DNA of 64,000 nucleotides from Scleroderma bovista (Eukaryota > Basidiomycota > Agaricomycetes > Boletales > Sclerodermataceae): the NCBI GenBank assembly GCA_037178675.1, contig JAYMGJ010000059.1, positions 50,780 to 114,779 of the forward strand. Direction: 5' to 3'. A program made the translations under genes and the position numbers. Below are positions 43,676 to 54,289 of this stretch, one piece after another. The number at the start of each line of letters is the position of its first letter. The stretch's first letter is position 1. The notes under the pieces were generated by a model, which was given only the letters and a program-made list of their open reading frames with translations, made no database searches and was not told the DNA's origin.

Positions 43676-45140
43676 ATCGCCATACCATCATCCGAAGAAT
43701 TCTTCGTTCTGAATGAGCTCAAGGCCCGTTCGGAGAAGGCTATGACGAGGAAGAACCTCTTCTGTCAACTGAATGCGACTAAATTTTTCCAAACAACGCA
43801 TTTGGATTGGGTCAAGGCTGGTTTGCAGGTTTGCAGGCAGGGTTACAACATGCTCAACTTGTTGATTCACCACAAGGTATGCATTTATTGTCGTTTCATA
43901 TTCAGTAGGTTTACGCATCTATTCTACATATAAAGTCTGGTGTGACCTGTGACGCGCAATCGCTATTTAATGGACAAGAATTCTATTTACTTAGGGCGGT
44001 CACCTTCCTTCTCGACAAAGGAAGCCGGATCTCATATACAGTGCCATCATTGACGTGGCCTGTGACGCGCGACCGCCATTTAATGGACAATATTTGCTAT
44101 GGATGCCCCCCCCCCTCCCTCGAACAAGGCAGACTCTTGGTGGGTCAGTGTTGCCCATTATAACCGGGAGCGTATCCGGCGTGGTGCCACTGTCGACAAG
44201 GCGGTCGTGAAGAAGAACTTGGCGTCTCACCCGTAAGTAAAATGTGATTTCCTGCCTCGCCCTCTTTTAATGCATTATACTTGAAAGCTGAACAAGAGAG
44301 GCAGTGCGGCTATCTCAAGGATGGACCATATGTCAGTGCTGAAGAGGCCGTCGCAATTTACATGGCCACTGTCCACTGGCTTGAAAGCCGAAAGTTTTCA
44401 CCTATCCCATTCCCATAAGACCTACTTTCATTCCCTTAATTAATCCCTTTCTTATCGTCTTGGCTCTTGAAAAGCTTAAAGAGGCGTACTCGGTCAAGGG
44501 TCGCCTTAAACAGTTGCAACGTGAGGAACTGGCACTCATCGAGCAAGCCTACGACAACCCACACGAATGTAAGCTTCCATCCTTTATGGCAACAGACTCA
44601 GTTCATTTATTCGTTCAGGTTTGTCATGTATCAAACGTCTGCTCTTGACCCACCGTGCATTCAAGGAGGCTGGTATAGAGTTTTTCGATACCTATGACAA
44701 ACTCATCCCTTGCTATGACATTCCTGCATGTTTCTGATGACGGTAAATCATTATCCAGTTGGATGCATATTGGTGCCCTTTACTGATGTGTTCCCATCCA
44801 GGTATCCAGCAGTTCAACAACCGTATCCACCAAGTCCTCATGGGTTCAGGTTCGACGACGTTCTCCAAGATTGTCAATAAGTGGAATATTGCATCGATTA
44901 GGCTGATGACATACTATCGCGAAGCTGTCATCCATACAAATGAACTTTTGGGTGCCCTTGTCAAAGCCGAGAACAAGATTCAGACGCGTGTAAAGATCGG
45001 CTTGAACAGTAAGATGCCATCGCGTTTCCCGCCAGCTATCTTCTACACGCCGAAGGAATTGGGCGGTCTTGGGATGTTGTCTATGGGCCACGTCCTTATC
45101 CCCCAGAGTGATTTACAGTGGTCAAGCAGACGGATGTTGG
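43676..45140 (+). pseudogene. PRP8: PRP8 fragments, right copy
   Basis: In order the plus strand gives [54 protein letters not shown] (44151 region), [57 protein letters not shown] and [20 protein letters not shown] through [17 protein letters not shown]. All are PRP8 blocks in the right order, but the long segments between them are gone and frames change. This copy keeps Arg-x-x-Arg in the HYNRE block where the left arm has Cys and Trp, but it has its own CpG changes elsewhere (Arg to His in the LLIHRK block, Arg to Cys in NLFRQL). The functional PRP8 must lie outside this window. Confidence 0.85.
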
Positions 45141-45705
45141 AGGTCAGTTTCTCTCTCTTACTCCATGGTGAATACTCATGGTTTCGCTTCATAGTTACTC
45201 GCTTCCATCCCCGCTGTACAGATATCGCTTACACTATAGGCCCTCTCTATGAAGCTGAGGTCCACGACTATCTGGGCGTGTGCCGTTGACCTACTCGGTC
45301 GCTCTCTTGCCTATGGCGGTGTGCTCCATTTGGAAAAGGTTTGAATAGCTTTTTTTATTATCCAAAAGTGTGTCGCCTTGACCTTCCATTGGTAGGATGG
45401 ATATGCCCTGGAGAACCTTGATATCTATACCATAGAAGACGGTGTCGAGGAGGTCATCATTCACGATGTACGCAGCTGTTTTGACATGATCGTGTCCGGC
45501 TAGCATCTCACCACAATGTAAACTTCTTGCACACTCGTGTTTGGCAGTACTGATGCAACTTACATGTGCAGTGCTACGTTGGCTGTCCCGACAACCCTTC
45601 TTTCTGTGAGTAGTCTACAAACAGTAGTCGGTTGGCCGATTCACTTGAACTACACGTCAGTCGGCTCGGAGCCCTTGGATACTTTGGCAGACTGGATCTG
45701 CAGAT

Positions 45706-47799
45706 CAGTAGGTCCGTCGGGTGAAACAAGGTACCATGCTGAGCAAGTAATCTCTGCAATGTGATGGATTTCTGCACCGGACTATGTCCACCAACTTGCA
45801 GCCTCTGTCAAACAACTTGGTTCAGCATCCCACGACTCCCACTTCAAGATTCGCTCTAGAGGTGAGAGATAGTGTACTTTCCATTACCCACATAACTACC
45901 CATATCACAGGCCAAAGTATGTGATCTAGACGATACTGCACCAGACGTTATGGGGACGTTTCCATCAAATATATCTGAATGTCCGACCAGAGGTCCCCAG
46001 AATGGCTGGAAACAAGACTACAAGGTAACAAAGTACTTTCTCAACAGAAACTGCATGGATTCTGGGATTCCTCGAAAGGATCTCTATCTGAATATCCACA
46101 TGCCCAGCAAAATTTCTCACTGGGGCGAGAAGCTATTTCATTTGGGCCTAATTGGGCCACGCAATCGGCGATCAAGATATCGACCTTGGGCTTGATTTCT
46201 GTCACATGGGATGCCAGCTGAAGGAGTAACACCACTTCTTCCGAGGCTCTAATGGTTCGAGGTTGCTCGATTGGTATTTGCACGTTGCTCTGCTCCGCAT
46301 CTGAGCTTTCAAGGAGCCTTTGACGAATTTCGTCCAGATCTGGACTGTGGGTCTCCACCGGCACAACCCCGCTGTCTATTAATCAAGGTCAGGACACAGT
46401 CCAAGTTAACAACCACGTTTTGACATGCCTTCAATATTAGCAGACATTCTCTCTCGACACTGAAGTATGGCGTTTGGGCGAGAGATAGATAGGTAACTAG
46501 TCCATGACAAGCCTTAAATGGATTTCTTCAGATTACCAAGCTTAAGCGAATACCAATTGAAGGTTTTACTGGATGCCGCGGTCTGCATAAGCAACAAGTG
46601 AGCTCGTATGTCCTTCCAAACGGGTAGCTTTTTGATGCGACACCGCCACCCACTAGTGCATATTCTGCGGCTGTTCGGCAATCTCGGCTCAATTGTACTA
46701 CTTGTCAGTTTCTCATTGGCCCCAAGCAGTTCCTACTATCAATTTGATGTGTGTTTCACATGCATTGTCTGGTACGAGAGTAAAAATGCTTGTCCTTTCG
46801 AATGGGGACCATCATGGTCACTCTTCTTTGATAACATCACCATCTACTGATGCGTACAAGCAGTTCTTATCAATTTGACGTGTGGTCGACACGCATTGTC
46901 TGGTACGAGACTTCCAAACGGGGAGCTTCATGGTCACTCTTCTTTAATGACACTGCCACCTACTGATGCATACAAGCAGTTCTTGTCAATTTGTCAAATT
47001 TGACTCGCCAATCTGCAATTTTACCTGAGGAATCTGCAATGGTGAGTAGTACTCTCATGGCATTTAGACTGGCTTCAGGGTTCCTTTTCCCTTGACCCTT
47101 TCCATCCAATTAGAGCACTTCCCTACTCGCGGCTTTTGCGGATCGGCGCATTGTCTGGTACTTGCAAGTGTACACTCTGTGTTGTGACAGTACAGATCTC
47201 GAACCCGTCTGTCGTCATGTCTGTCTTACTAGTACTATTAGTATGTGTGTTACCCCGCGCTTTCTGCATCGCCACTAACCAATGTTTCGTGGCCATCCAA
47301 CATTTTTCCGGCCAACCGTGACGTCATTTGAACCTCCGTTGTCATCGTCGTGGAAGTACGTAACGAGTTGTGACTATACTTCGGACCGTGCTTTTTGAGC
47401 CAGCCTTTTTCGCTGGCTGTGACCATTTGATGGTCTTTGCATCTGAGTGTCTGTCTGGACACAACAGCAATATTCAGGCTCAGCAGGAAAGCGGACACTC
47501 TTACCCTTCCACGGGATTCTGTGCAGCGTGCAGCCAGCCAAAAATTGTCCTTCAGGTTCGCTAAGGCAAGGATACCACCACAGACTGGCATCTGAAAGAG
47601 CCCCCAAGTTATGTTACACTCTGAATACTCTGGCGGCGAGCTCTCTGATTTGATAAGATAGATTACCTGAAGCCAGTTCAATTACTAAAGTGTCATCATA
47701 GCCTCACCAGGCTGGCGCTTAGGTTTACATCCATGTATCGGTGGCTGTGCTGCAGTAGCGCCGCCACCGTCGACTCCAAGCACCCTTGGCCCTGTAGGA
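45706..47799. other. Unassigned stretch right of the inverted duplication
   Basis: No gene can be named. A minus-strand open stretch at 46364-46041 ends in CWACGYSDRDPFEESQNPCSFC, but its plus-strand partner is equally open, so neither is secure. At about 46600-46990 a unit of roughly 110-150 bp is present three times (GCATTGTCTGGTACGAGA recurs at about 46763 and 46895). No RNA gene was recognised. Confidence 0.35.
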
Positions 47800-49319
47800 A
47801 TGCATCCAGGAGGTATAAAATCCAAACAACTCAACCGCCAAGATGGATTTGGAGTCCCACAGCTAACTCTCCCACATGACAAGCAGTCCACAGCAGCCCA
47901 ACACCGAGCTCGTTCCCGGTGGATCCTCGAGACCGCAGAAGCGTGGGGCTTCCAACGCTTTAGAGCTTGGACCCAGAAAAAAAGCGTAAGCTCTTTGATC
48001 TTTGTGGTCTGATGCTGCTCTAACTATTCTCTAGAACTACGCAGGATCCCTTAGTCCACCATGGTCGCCATTTTGGCCGCGTCGCTCATTCGTTTTGCAA
48101 TATCCAGACCTTACTTGCCAATGGCATCGCCATGATGGGTGAGCGGGCTGATGAACCGGAGGAAAATTTAACAGCTGCGTGAGTTGTGAATAATGTTCCG
48201 TTGTCGGGACTTAAGTAATACTTTTTGCAGCGAGCGCAAGGAGTATTCAGTGTTCCGTGAACTTTTGCAGATAGTGTCTGGGTTAGAGGGTCGTCTTATG
48301 AATTCATCAGAGGAAGAGGTCATCGAGATCGCAGATTTGGTATGTCGACCATAGCCTCCCCAGTGAAATCAGTGTTCACAATCCCCATCAGATTCAGAAG
48401 GGTGCTAATGGTGCCCGTGCTGACGACACAAAAGGAATGAAAAGTGCCATTATAGATTGGATCACACCCAAGGGACAGAGCCTTAACCCCCATATTCCGC
48501 GCAACGTCAAGTCTGGTTGTGGGTTCCATCATGAACGCACGGGGGCATTGTTGTGTCCAGCGGGCCTTGACTGGAATCATTCTGAGTGAGTTCACGTTTG
48601 TTACACCTCTACTGAATAACTGACCATGTTGCATCCAGCACCAGGTCCAAGCTCGTCAATGGGCAAATCCAGGTTGCAGGGGATCAATGGCCTGTGTTTT
48701 TGTATGCAGATTATTCGTACGATCAGGAAGATCCTTGGAATGGGCTTTTGCGCAGTGGCCTGCTTGTTTCGGTAAGGACCTATTTTTCTTCCTCTTTCCG
48801 CGCTAACAGTCTCAAGGCATATAAACATATCTTCACATCACCGAGCTCAGTTGACCAGGAGCCCAAGGCTACTCGCTCCGGTAATGCACGCATTCACGGG
48901 ATGCGGTCTGTGACGAAGGCTTCCATAGCATACGTTGCCACCCAGGTTAGTTGCTAATAGCATCATTCATCGTGTTTATTCACCATGGTGCTTTCTGCGC
49001 TTTAGGCCCGTTTCGCCCTGACATCTGCACAAGTTTTCTCTCGGACAGACTTAGTAACTGATTCCGAACGCTTTTATAATTCCATCCTTGATCTCCTTGA
49101 TGATTCTGAGGAGAAAGACAAAGTTGATCAGTTGTTGATGTGGTGGAACAGGTATGACAGTGTTGGTCTTATTGCATATCTTCTAACTACATTCATTGTA
49201 GGCAAGTGTTCCCTCTTTACATGGAGAATGAGTGTATGCCATCCCAAAACAGCGCTCTAGCGAGGATCCGACAGAAGCGTGCAGGATACAGAGAGAGAGC
49301 AGCTAATCCCCCCTCATAA
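47800..49319 (+). CDS. Agaricomycete-expanded hypothetical protein (DUF6698-type)
   Basis: Eight exons by GT-AG signals: 47800-47985, 48035-48178, 48231-48339, 48392-48585, 48639-48771, 48817-48945, 49006-49151 and 49202-49319. Exons 2-8 join in frame. Signatures are PLVHHGRHFGRVAHSFCNIQ, RNVKSGCGFHHERTGALLCP, VAGDQWPVFLYADY, SGNARIHGMRSVT, YVATQARFAL, VFSRTDLVTDSERFYNS and LLMWWNR. This is a family hugely expanded in mushroom-forming fungi, which I believe is catalogued as DUF6698. Its function is unknown. Exon 1 does not join exon 2 in phase: an apparent one-base problem sits at the A-run near 47977-47983, so either the start lies elsewhere or this copy is frameshifted. It is followed within 80 bp by a long tandem array. 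Confidence 0.75.
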
Positions 49320-49399
49320 AAGCAGTCTTACTCTGTATATAAATGCTCCAATCTAATCCATGACATGTTTTGTGCAATAATTCCCTCATTGGAAAGTAC

Positions 49400-50730
49400 A
49401 GGGCAGTAGTCCCAACAAACACCAGTAACTACAGAGAAAGCACCAAGCCCACCGGCACTTACTACGAAAGACGGGGTTGCTCGATTGTGGCGGGATGGTG
49501 GTCATGAAAAGACCTGAAATGAATGGTGAGATTGGTGAGTTGTAGCAAGGTGATAGCCTCGACAGCACGTACCCCAGAGTTACAGAAAAAGGCAGGGACG
49601 ATCGATCGTGGCTCGACGGTAGGAATGAAAATGACCATAAACGAAATTTGAAAATGGTCAGACGTAGTGGAGTGGTAGTCCTGACAACACGTACCTCGCG
49701 GTTATAGCGAAAGGTGGGGATGCCCGCTTGTGACGGGATGGTGGTCATGAAAATGACCATAAACGAAAGTTGAAAATGGTCAGACGTGGTGGGGTGATAG
49801 TCTCAACAGTATGCACCAAGCCCACCGGCACTTACAGCGAAAGACGGGGTTGCTCGATTGTAGCAGGATGGTGGTCATGAAAATGACCATAAACGAAAGC
49901 TGAAAATGGTCAGACGTGGTGGGGTGATAGTCTCGACAACATGTACCCCGCAGTTATAGCAAAAGGCGGGGTTGCTCGATTGTAGCGGGATGGTGGTCAT
50001 GAAAATGACCATAAACGAAAGTTGAAAATGGTCAGACGTGGTGGGGTGATAGTCTCGACAGTACGCACCAAGCCCACCGGCACTTACAGCGAAAGACGGG
50101 GTTGCTCGATTGTAGCGGGATGGTGGTCATGAAAATGACCATAAACGAAAGCTGAAAATGGTCAGACGTGGTGGGGTGATAGTCTCGACAACACGTACCC
50201 CGCAGTTATAGCGAAAGGCGGGGTTGCTCGATTCTGAAATGAATGGTGAGATTGGTGAGAAGTAGCAGAGTGATGATCTTGACAGAACGTACCACAGCGT
50301 TACAGCGAAAGGCGGGGACGATCGATCGTGGCAGGATGGTAGGAATGAAGATGTCCATAAACGAAAGTTGAAAATGGTCAGACGTAGTGGGGTGATAGTC
50401 TCGACAGTACGCACCAAGCCCACCGGCACTTACAGCGAAAGACGGGGTTGCTCGACTGTGGCGGGATGGTGGTCATGAAAAGACCTGAAATGAATGGTGA
50501 GATTGGTGAGTTGTAGCAAGGTGATAGCCTCGACAGCACGTACCAAGCCCACCCTCAGTTACAGCGAAAGGCAGGGATGATCGATCGTGGCTCGATGGTA
50601 GGAATGAAAATGACCATAAACGAAATTTGAAAATGGTCAGACGCAGCGGAGTGGTAGTCCTGACAACACGTACCTCGTGGTTATAGCGAAAGGCGGGGAT
50701 GCCCGCTTGTGACGGGATGGTTGTTCCTCC
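49400..50730. repeat. Tandem array, alternating ~122/130-bp units
   Basis: The phrase GACCATAAACGAAA with GAAAATGGTCAGACG recurs at about 49633, 49755, 49885, 50007, 50137, 50354 and 50611, with spacings close to 122 and 130 in alternation in the regular part. Two unit types alternate: one has ACCAAGCCCACCGGCACTTA, the other ACCCCGCAGTTATAGC. The array therefore has a dimeric higher-order structure, with irregular ends. Open frames across it are repetitive and are not genes. Confidence 0.8.
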
Positions 50731-53177
50731 AAATGTCCACCGTACTTTTGGAGTTGTCCATGCTTCCAAACTCACTCGGTGATTATATAATTTGGTCTTT
50801 CAGTGTATCATTCTGATACACCTTGGATGTAATTTTATTGCTGACAATTGTAGGTAATGGTAGGTCAACAATGATCTAACTCTCACTGATTTCCTGATGG
50901 CTTGCCCATCCCACCCAGGCGAATATCACCCTCGTCTGGCCGTCTCATATGGCCTACACAGGTGCATGGGCTCCATCTGATACACTAGCCGGTGGATTCC
51001 ACATCATCAGCAACTCGAACAAGCGGGCCGCTTGACTTACCGTCGCTTGAACACTTATGATACTTACGTTCTGTGAGAGAAACGCATCTGATTGGTCGAC
51101 AGACCGTCATCTCCGTCGTTGGGCCAATGATCACAATCAGCCATGATAATGCTCTACTGATAGTATTAAGATCTTACGATAATGGGTAGACATCATACTA
51201 TCTCTATTTAAAAGGAACTACAAATACACTGGTATACTACTATGACTAGTACTTGCTCAGTCAGAAATTATCAACAGGATTCTCGACCTCCGTGTGTCCA
51301 TGCATCAGGAAAAAAAATACTTGGCAATATAGTACTATATAGCTTCTATAGCACTCAAAGCTCCATTGACAAGTCCCCAATATAAAGGCAATATAGCACC
51401 ATGCATGAAATCTATAGTACTCCATAGTAGCCATAGTATGACATGTAAATATGTATCCAATGTAGCAGGGCTACTATGTAGGCTACCAAGACTATGTATT
51501 GTGACATAGACCCCTCACATTCTACGATGATATTCATATACCTCCATTGCCACTTACTATCACTGCAGTATATCACAGCATAGACTACATTTCTCAGTCA
51601 GGTATAATTCACTAAATGTAATTAGATTATTTAGCATCAATGATACTACTGTGAATCAATACAATCCATCCTCTGTTGTCGATCCACCAGGTGACAATGA
51701 ACATCATTGTCTGTGGCGGACGTGGTGGTGGTGCATGGCGAACCACAGCAACAACGAATGTCATAATTGATGGCAGCACATGGTGAACAGAGCGTGTGGT
51801 CATCGGCGGCGGTGGTCATCAGTGATGATGGTGGCAGTGGTGGGGGGAACTGACCATGGACGTCGTCGTCGTCAGTGATGACAGCAGTGGTGGTGGGGGG
51901 GAGACTTACCATGAACATTGTCATGTCCCTGTGGTGGCAGTCGTCGTTGTCAGTGGTGACAGTGATGGGGCGGGACTTACGGGTGACTGATGAATGCCGT
52001 TTCGTTGCGGTGGAAGTGGCAGGGAATGCGGTGGTGTTGTCGTTGTTGTCGGCACCGTTGTCTCACTAGTTGCACAGTCAAAGTACCTGTAATAATTTGT
52101 GCGCATGCAGAGGATCTGTAAGAGAAATAAATAACGGTACATTGGGGACATACTCGCACCGTGCGAGCACACACGTGCAGGTGGGCTGTAGAAACTCATT
52201 CAGAACCAGTCTGGGGTGGCTGGATGTAATCAGTCGATGGTGACAGAGGCGTGATAATTTGCTGAGTTGGCTCACTGTGACACGTGTTGCAGCATTGTCT
52301 TAGTGTATTCTGCAAAGACCATGAGAAATAACCAAATCAAAATGATTGGGAACCACTCGAACCGAATGGCCGCCACTGCCACTGCTGTAGCCATTGGTTC
52401 TGCTTAACTGGCATGGCTGACTCATCGCTGGCAGCCGTAAGCGTATCATTACCATATGGTGGTGATGGCCATCCAAGTCACTGGCTGTGAAATTGTGGTA
52501 GTGGCAGCTGTTGGCATGTGCTCGAGGTTGAGGATGGTTAGTCATTGTCATCATCGCATTGGTCTTGCAATGCAGGGGTGTCAGCCGAGGGTCCTTTGTA
52601 ACGAAAGTCAAAACTCACCATGACACGCGTTGCGGCAGTGCACCTCAGTTACTTTGTCGTTGTCATGGTCTTTGTAATCACTGAAGTTCATTACTTACCC
52701 GCTTGTGTGGTCTTCGTCAGTGACGCGGCTGCGCAAGGACTTCCAAACACTATCACCATTGCCTTGCACACAATGGGAGATGTGGATTGGCGTCAGCATT
52801 GTTTCTATGACGTGCAGAAACTACATTCCACTCATCGCTCGTATGGCATGTGCCAGCACAAGTGAAGGCGCCAGTTGTCATTTCAAGATGCTTTGTTGGG
52901 CTGCCCCGAGTCCATCAAACCCGAGACACAGGAGGACGTGTTGGGTGACCCAGGCTTCTGCCTGGTGGTGAGGGTTGAGGGGAAAGTTCAACATGCTGAT
53001 GTAATCATACGTTCCCCAAAAATTTTGCTCAAGTCCCATCGATCTCATCACTACTGCATCAATATCTTCTCAATTTTGTCCGCTCCTATCACAGCAACAT
53101 CCGTTAGCGACTCCAACACCATATCTGGGCTTATCAGGTGTGTTGTGTCCTCAAATTCTTACGACAACTACACACGT
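50731..53177. other. Unassigned stretch with low-complexity GTGGTGG tracts
   Basis: At 51700-52060 the plus strand is rich in GTGGTGG and GTCGTCGT runs. A CAGTGATGATGGTGGCAGTG-type unit is repeated imperfectly. Elsewhere there are open stretches of 60-120 codons without any family resemblance. I see no gene that can be supported. Confidence 0.35.
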
Positions 53178-53589
53178 TGTCACGCACCAAACAGGTTTGG
53201 TACAGTGAACATGGAAGATAACACCTATATCGAATGATCCTTATGCGAAGGATAAGCACGACGGACCCTCATCGTAGCCATCTATCGCACAAGATGACTA
53301 TCCTGATGCGAGAGATGAATGCCAATGCAGACAGTCATCTATCGCACAAGAACCGCCAAGAAGCAGAAGAAACTGAAGGAATAACGTCAATTGTGGTATG
53401 AGAAAGGAATGCACACATCTGCAGTCCAACTCCCATACCAGAACGATCAAAGAAGCCAAAGAATTGATGGAGAAACGAAGGAGAAAGAGAAGAAATGATT
53501 TTTAGCGCCCAAATGTCATTTTTAGGCGCCCAGTGCCGGCATTCCGATATTTTGAATAGCTCCGTCGTTTCTGAAGCTATCAGGCACGT
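53178..53589 (+). mobile_element. LTR copy E, first 412 bp only
   Basis: It starts TGTCACGCACCAAACAGG and follows the family to CTATCAGGCACGT, where the chromovirus 5' LTR begins. In the other copies the next bases are GACTATACC. Those bases do not appear on the far side of the chromovirus. This copy keeps CpG sites (for example TTTTAGCGCCC, GGCGCCCAG) that are TpG/CpA in A-C, so it is one of the less decayed members. Confidence 0.7.
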
Positions 53590-54220
53590 TGTTACGACCA
53601 TGTCCAACTCCGGGTCTCATCCGGTCGCTCCGGTCGCGTCGCAGCTCTCTAGCTCAACTCCGGTCGCTCGTCACTTACTCCGGTCACGGACGCGCCGATA
53701 ACCTTCCGTTAAGTACGACCCTTGGTCTATACTCCATTCACTCTTACTACACTTCGCCGTCTGCCCTGCCTTGACGTGAGTTCTCCGTGAACTCGATATA
53801 TCCTATACCTTGTAGCATTTTCACCGGACCTGACTTTATTTTCACCGGACCTGACTTTATTTTCACCGGACCTGACCTAGTCCTAACTCCGGTCATCCCT
53901 TGTCCGCTATTAGGTTGTTTACTTGTCACCGTATGTACTCGACCCTAGTTCTACTTAGTATAAGTACCCTCCAGTTTACCTTGTACACCTCAGTCTGAAA
54001 TCATCTAAGTCACTACTCCTGATCCTCTGTCCGTCTCCGTCTCTATCTCCGTCTGACCCGAACCTACGCAAGGGATCAACGCTCGCCGTCCTTGTCGTTG
54101 AATCCAAACGGTCGCAACTCCGGCCCGGGCTAACCTCTGCCCAAACCTCTGACCTCCCCTCTCGTCCGCTTTCGTCCGGACTTGACCGGACCCCCTACCG
54201 GAGTAGACCCGGACTTGACA
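53590..54220 (+). mobile_element. 5' LTR of the Ty3/gypsy chromovirus
   Basis: This LTR is 631 bp, starting TGTTACGACCATG and ending GACCCGGACTTGACA. It differs from the 3' LTR (60858-61488) at about five positions by eye, with no length change. A TATA-like TTAGTATAAGTACC lies near 53955. The element start abuts LTR copy E. The base after the LTR opens a short leader before gag. Confidence 0.9.
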
Positions 54221-54289
54221 GTATTTCAGACTCACACTTGTGTGGGTTCACTATACAAACCTCGTACGCAAACTAGTTTCCATTTCCTC

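Larger units (their letters stand above)
41726..45705. repeat. Right arm of the large inverted duplication
   Basis: This arm is the reverse complement of 30129-33966, with about 142 extra bases at roughly 41757-41898 and very few other length changes. The outer break is at GATCTGCAGATCAGT near 45705, after which the sequence differs from the left side. The arms flank a 7.76-kb spacer. Confidence 0.85.

Noticed and set aside
49386..50775. Minus-strand open frames of about 100 codons in the 49.4-50.7 kb region
   Set aside because: They follow the tandem repeat units and repeat the same peptide; this is repeat-derived, not a gene.
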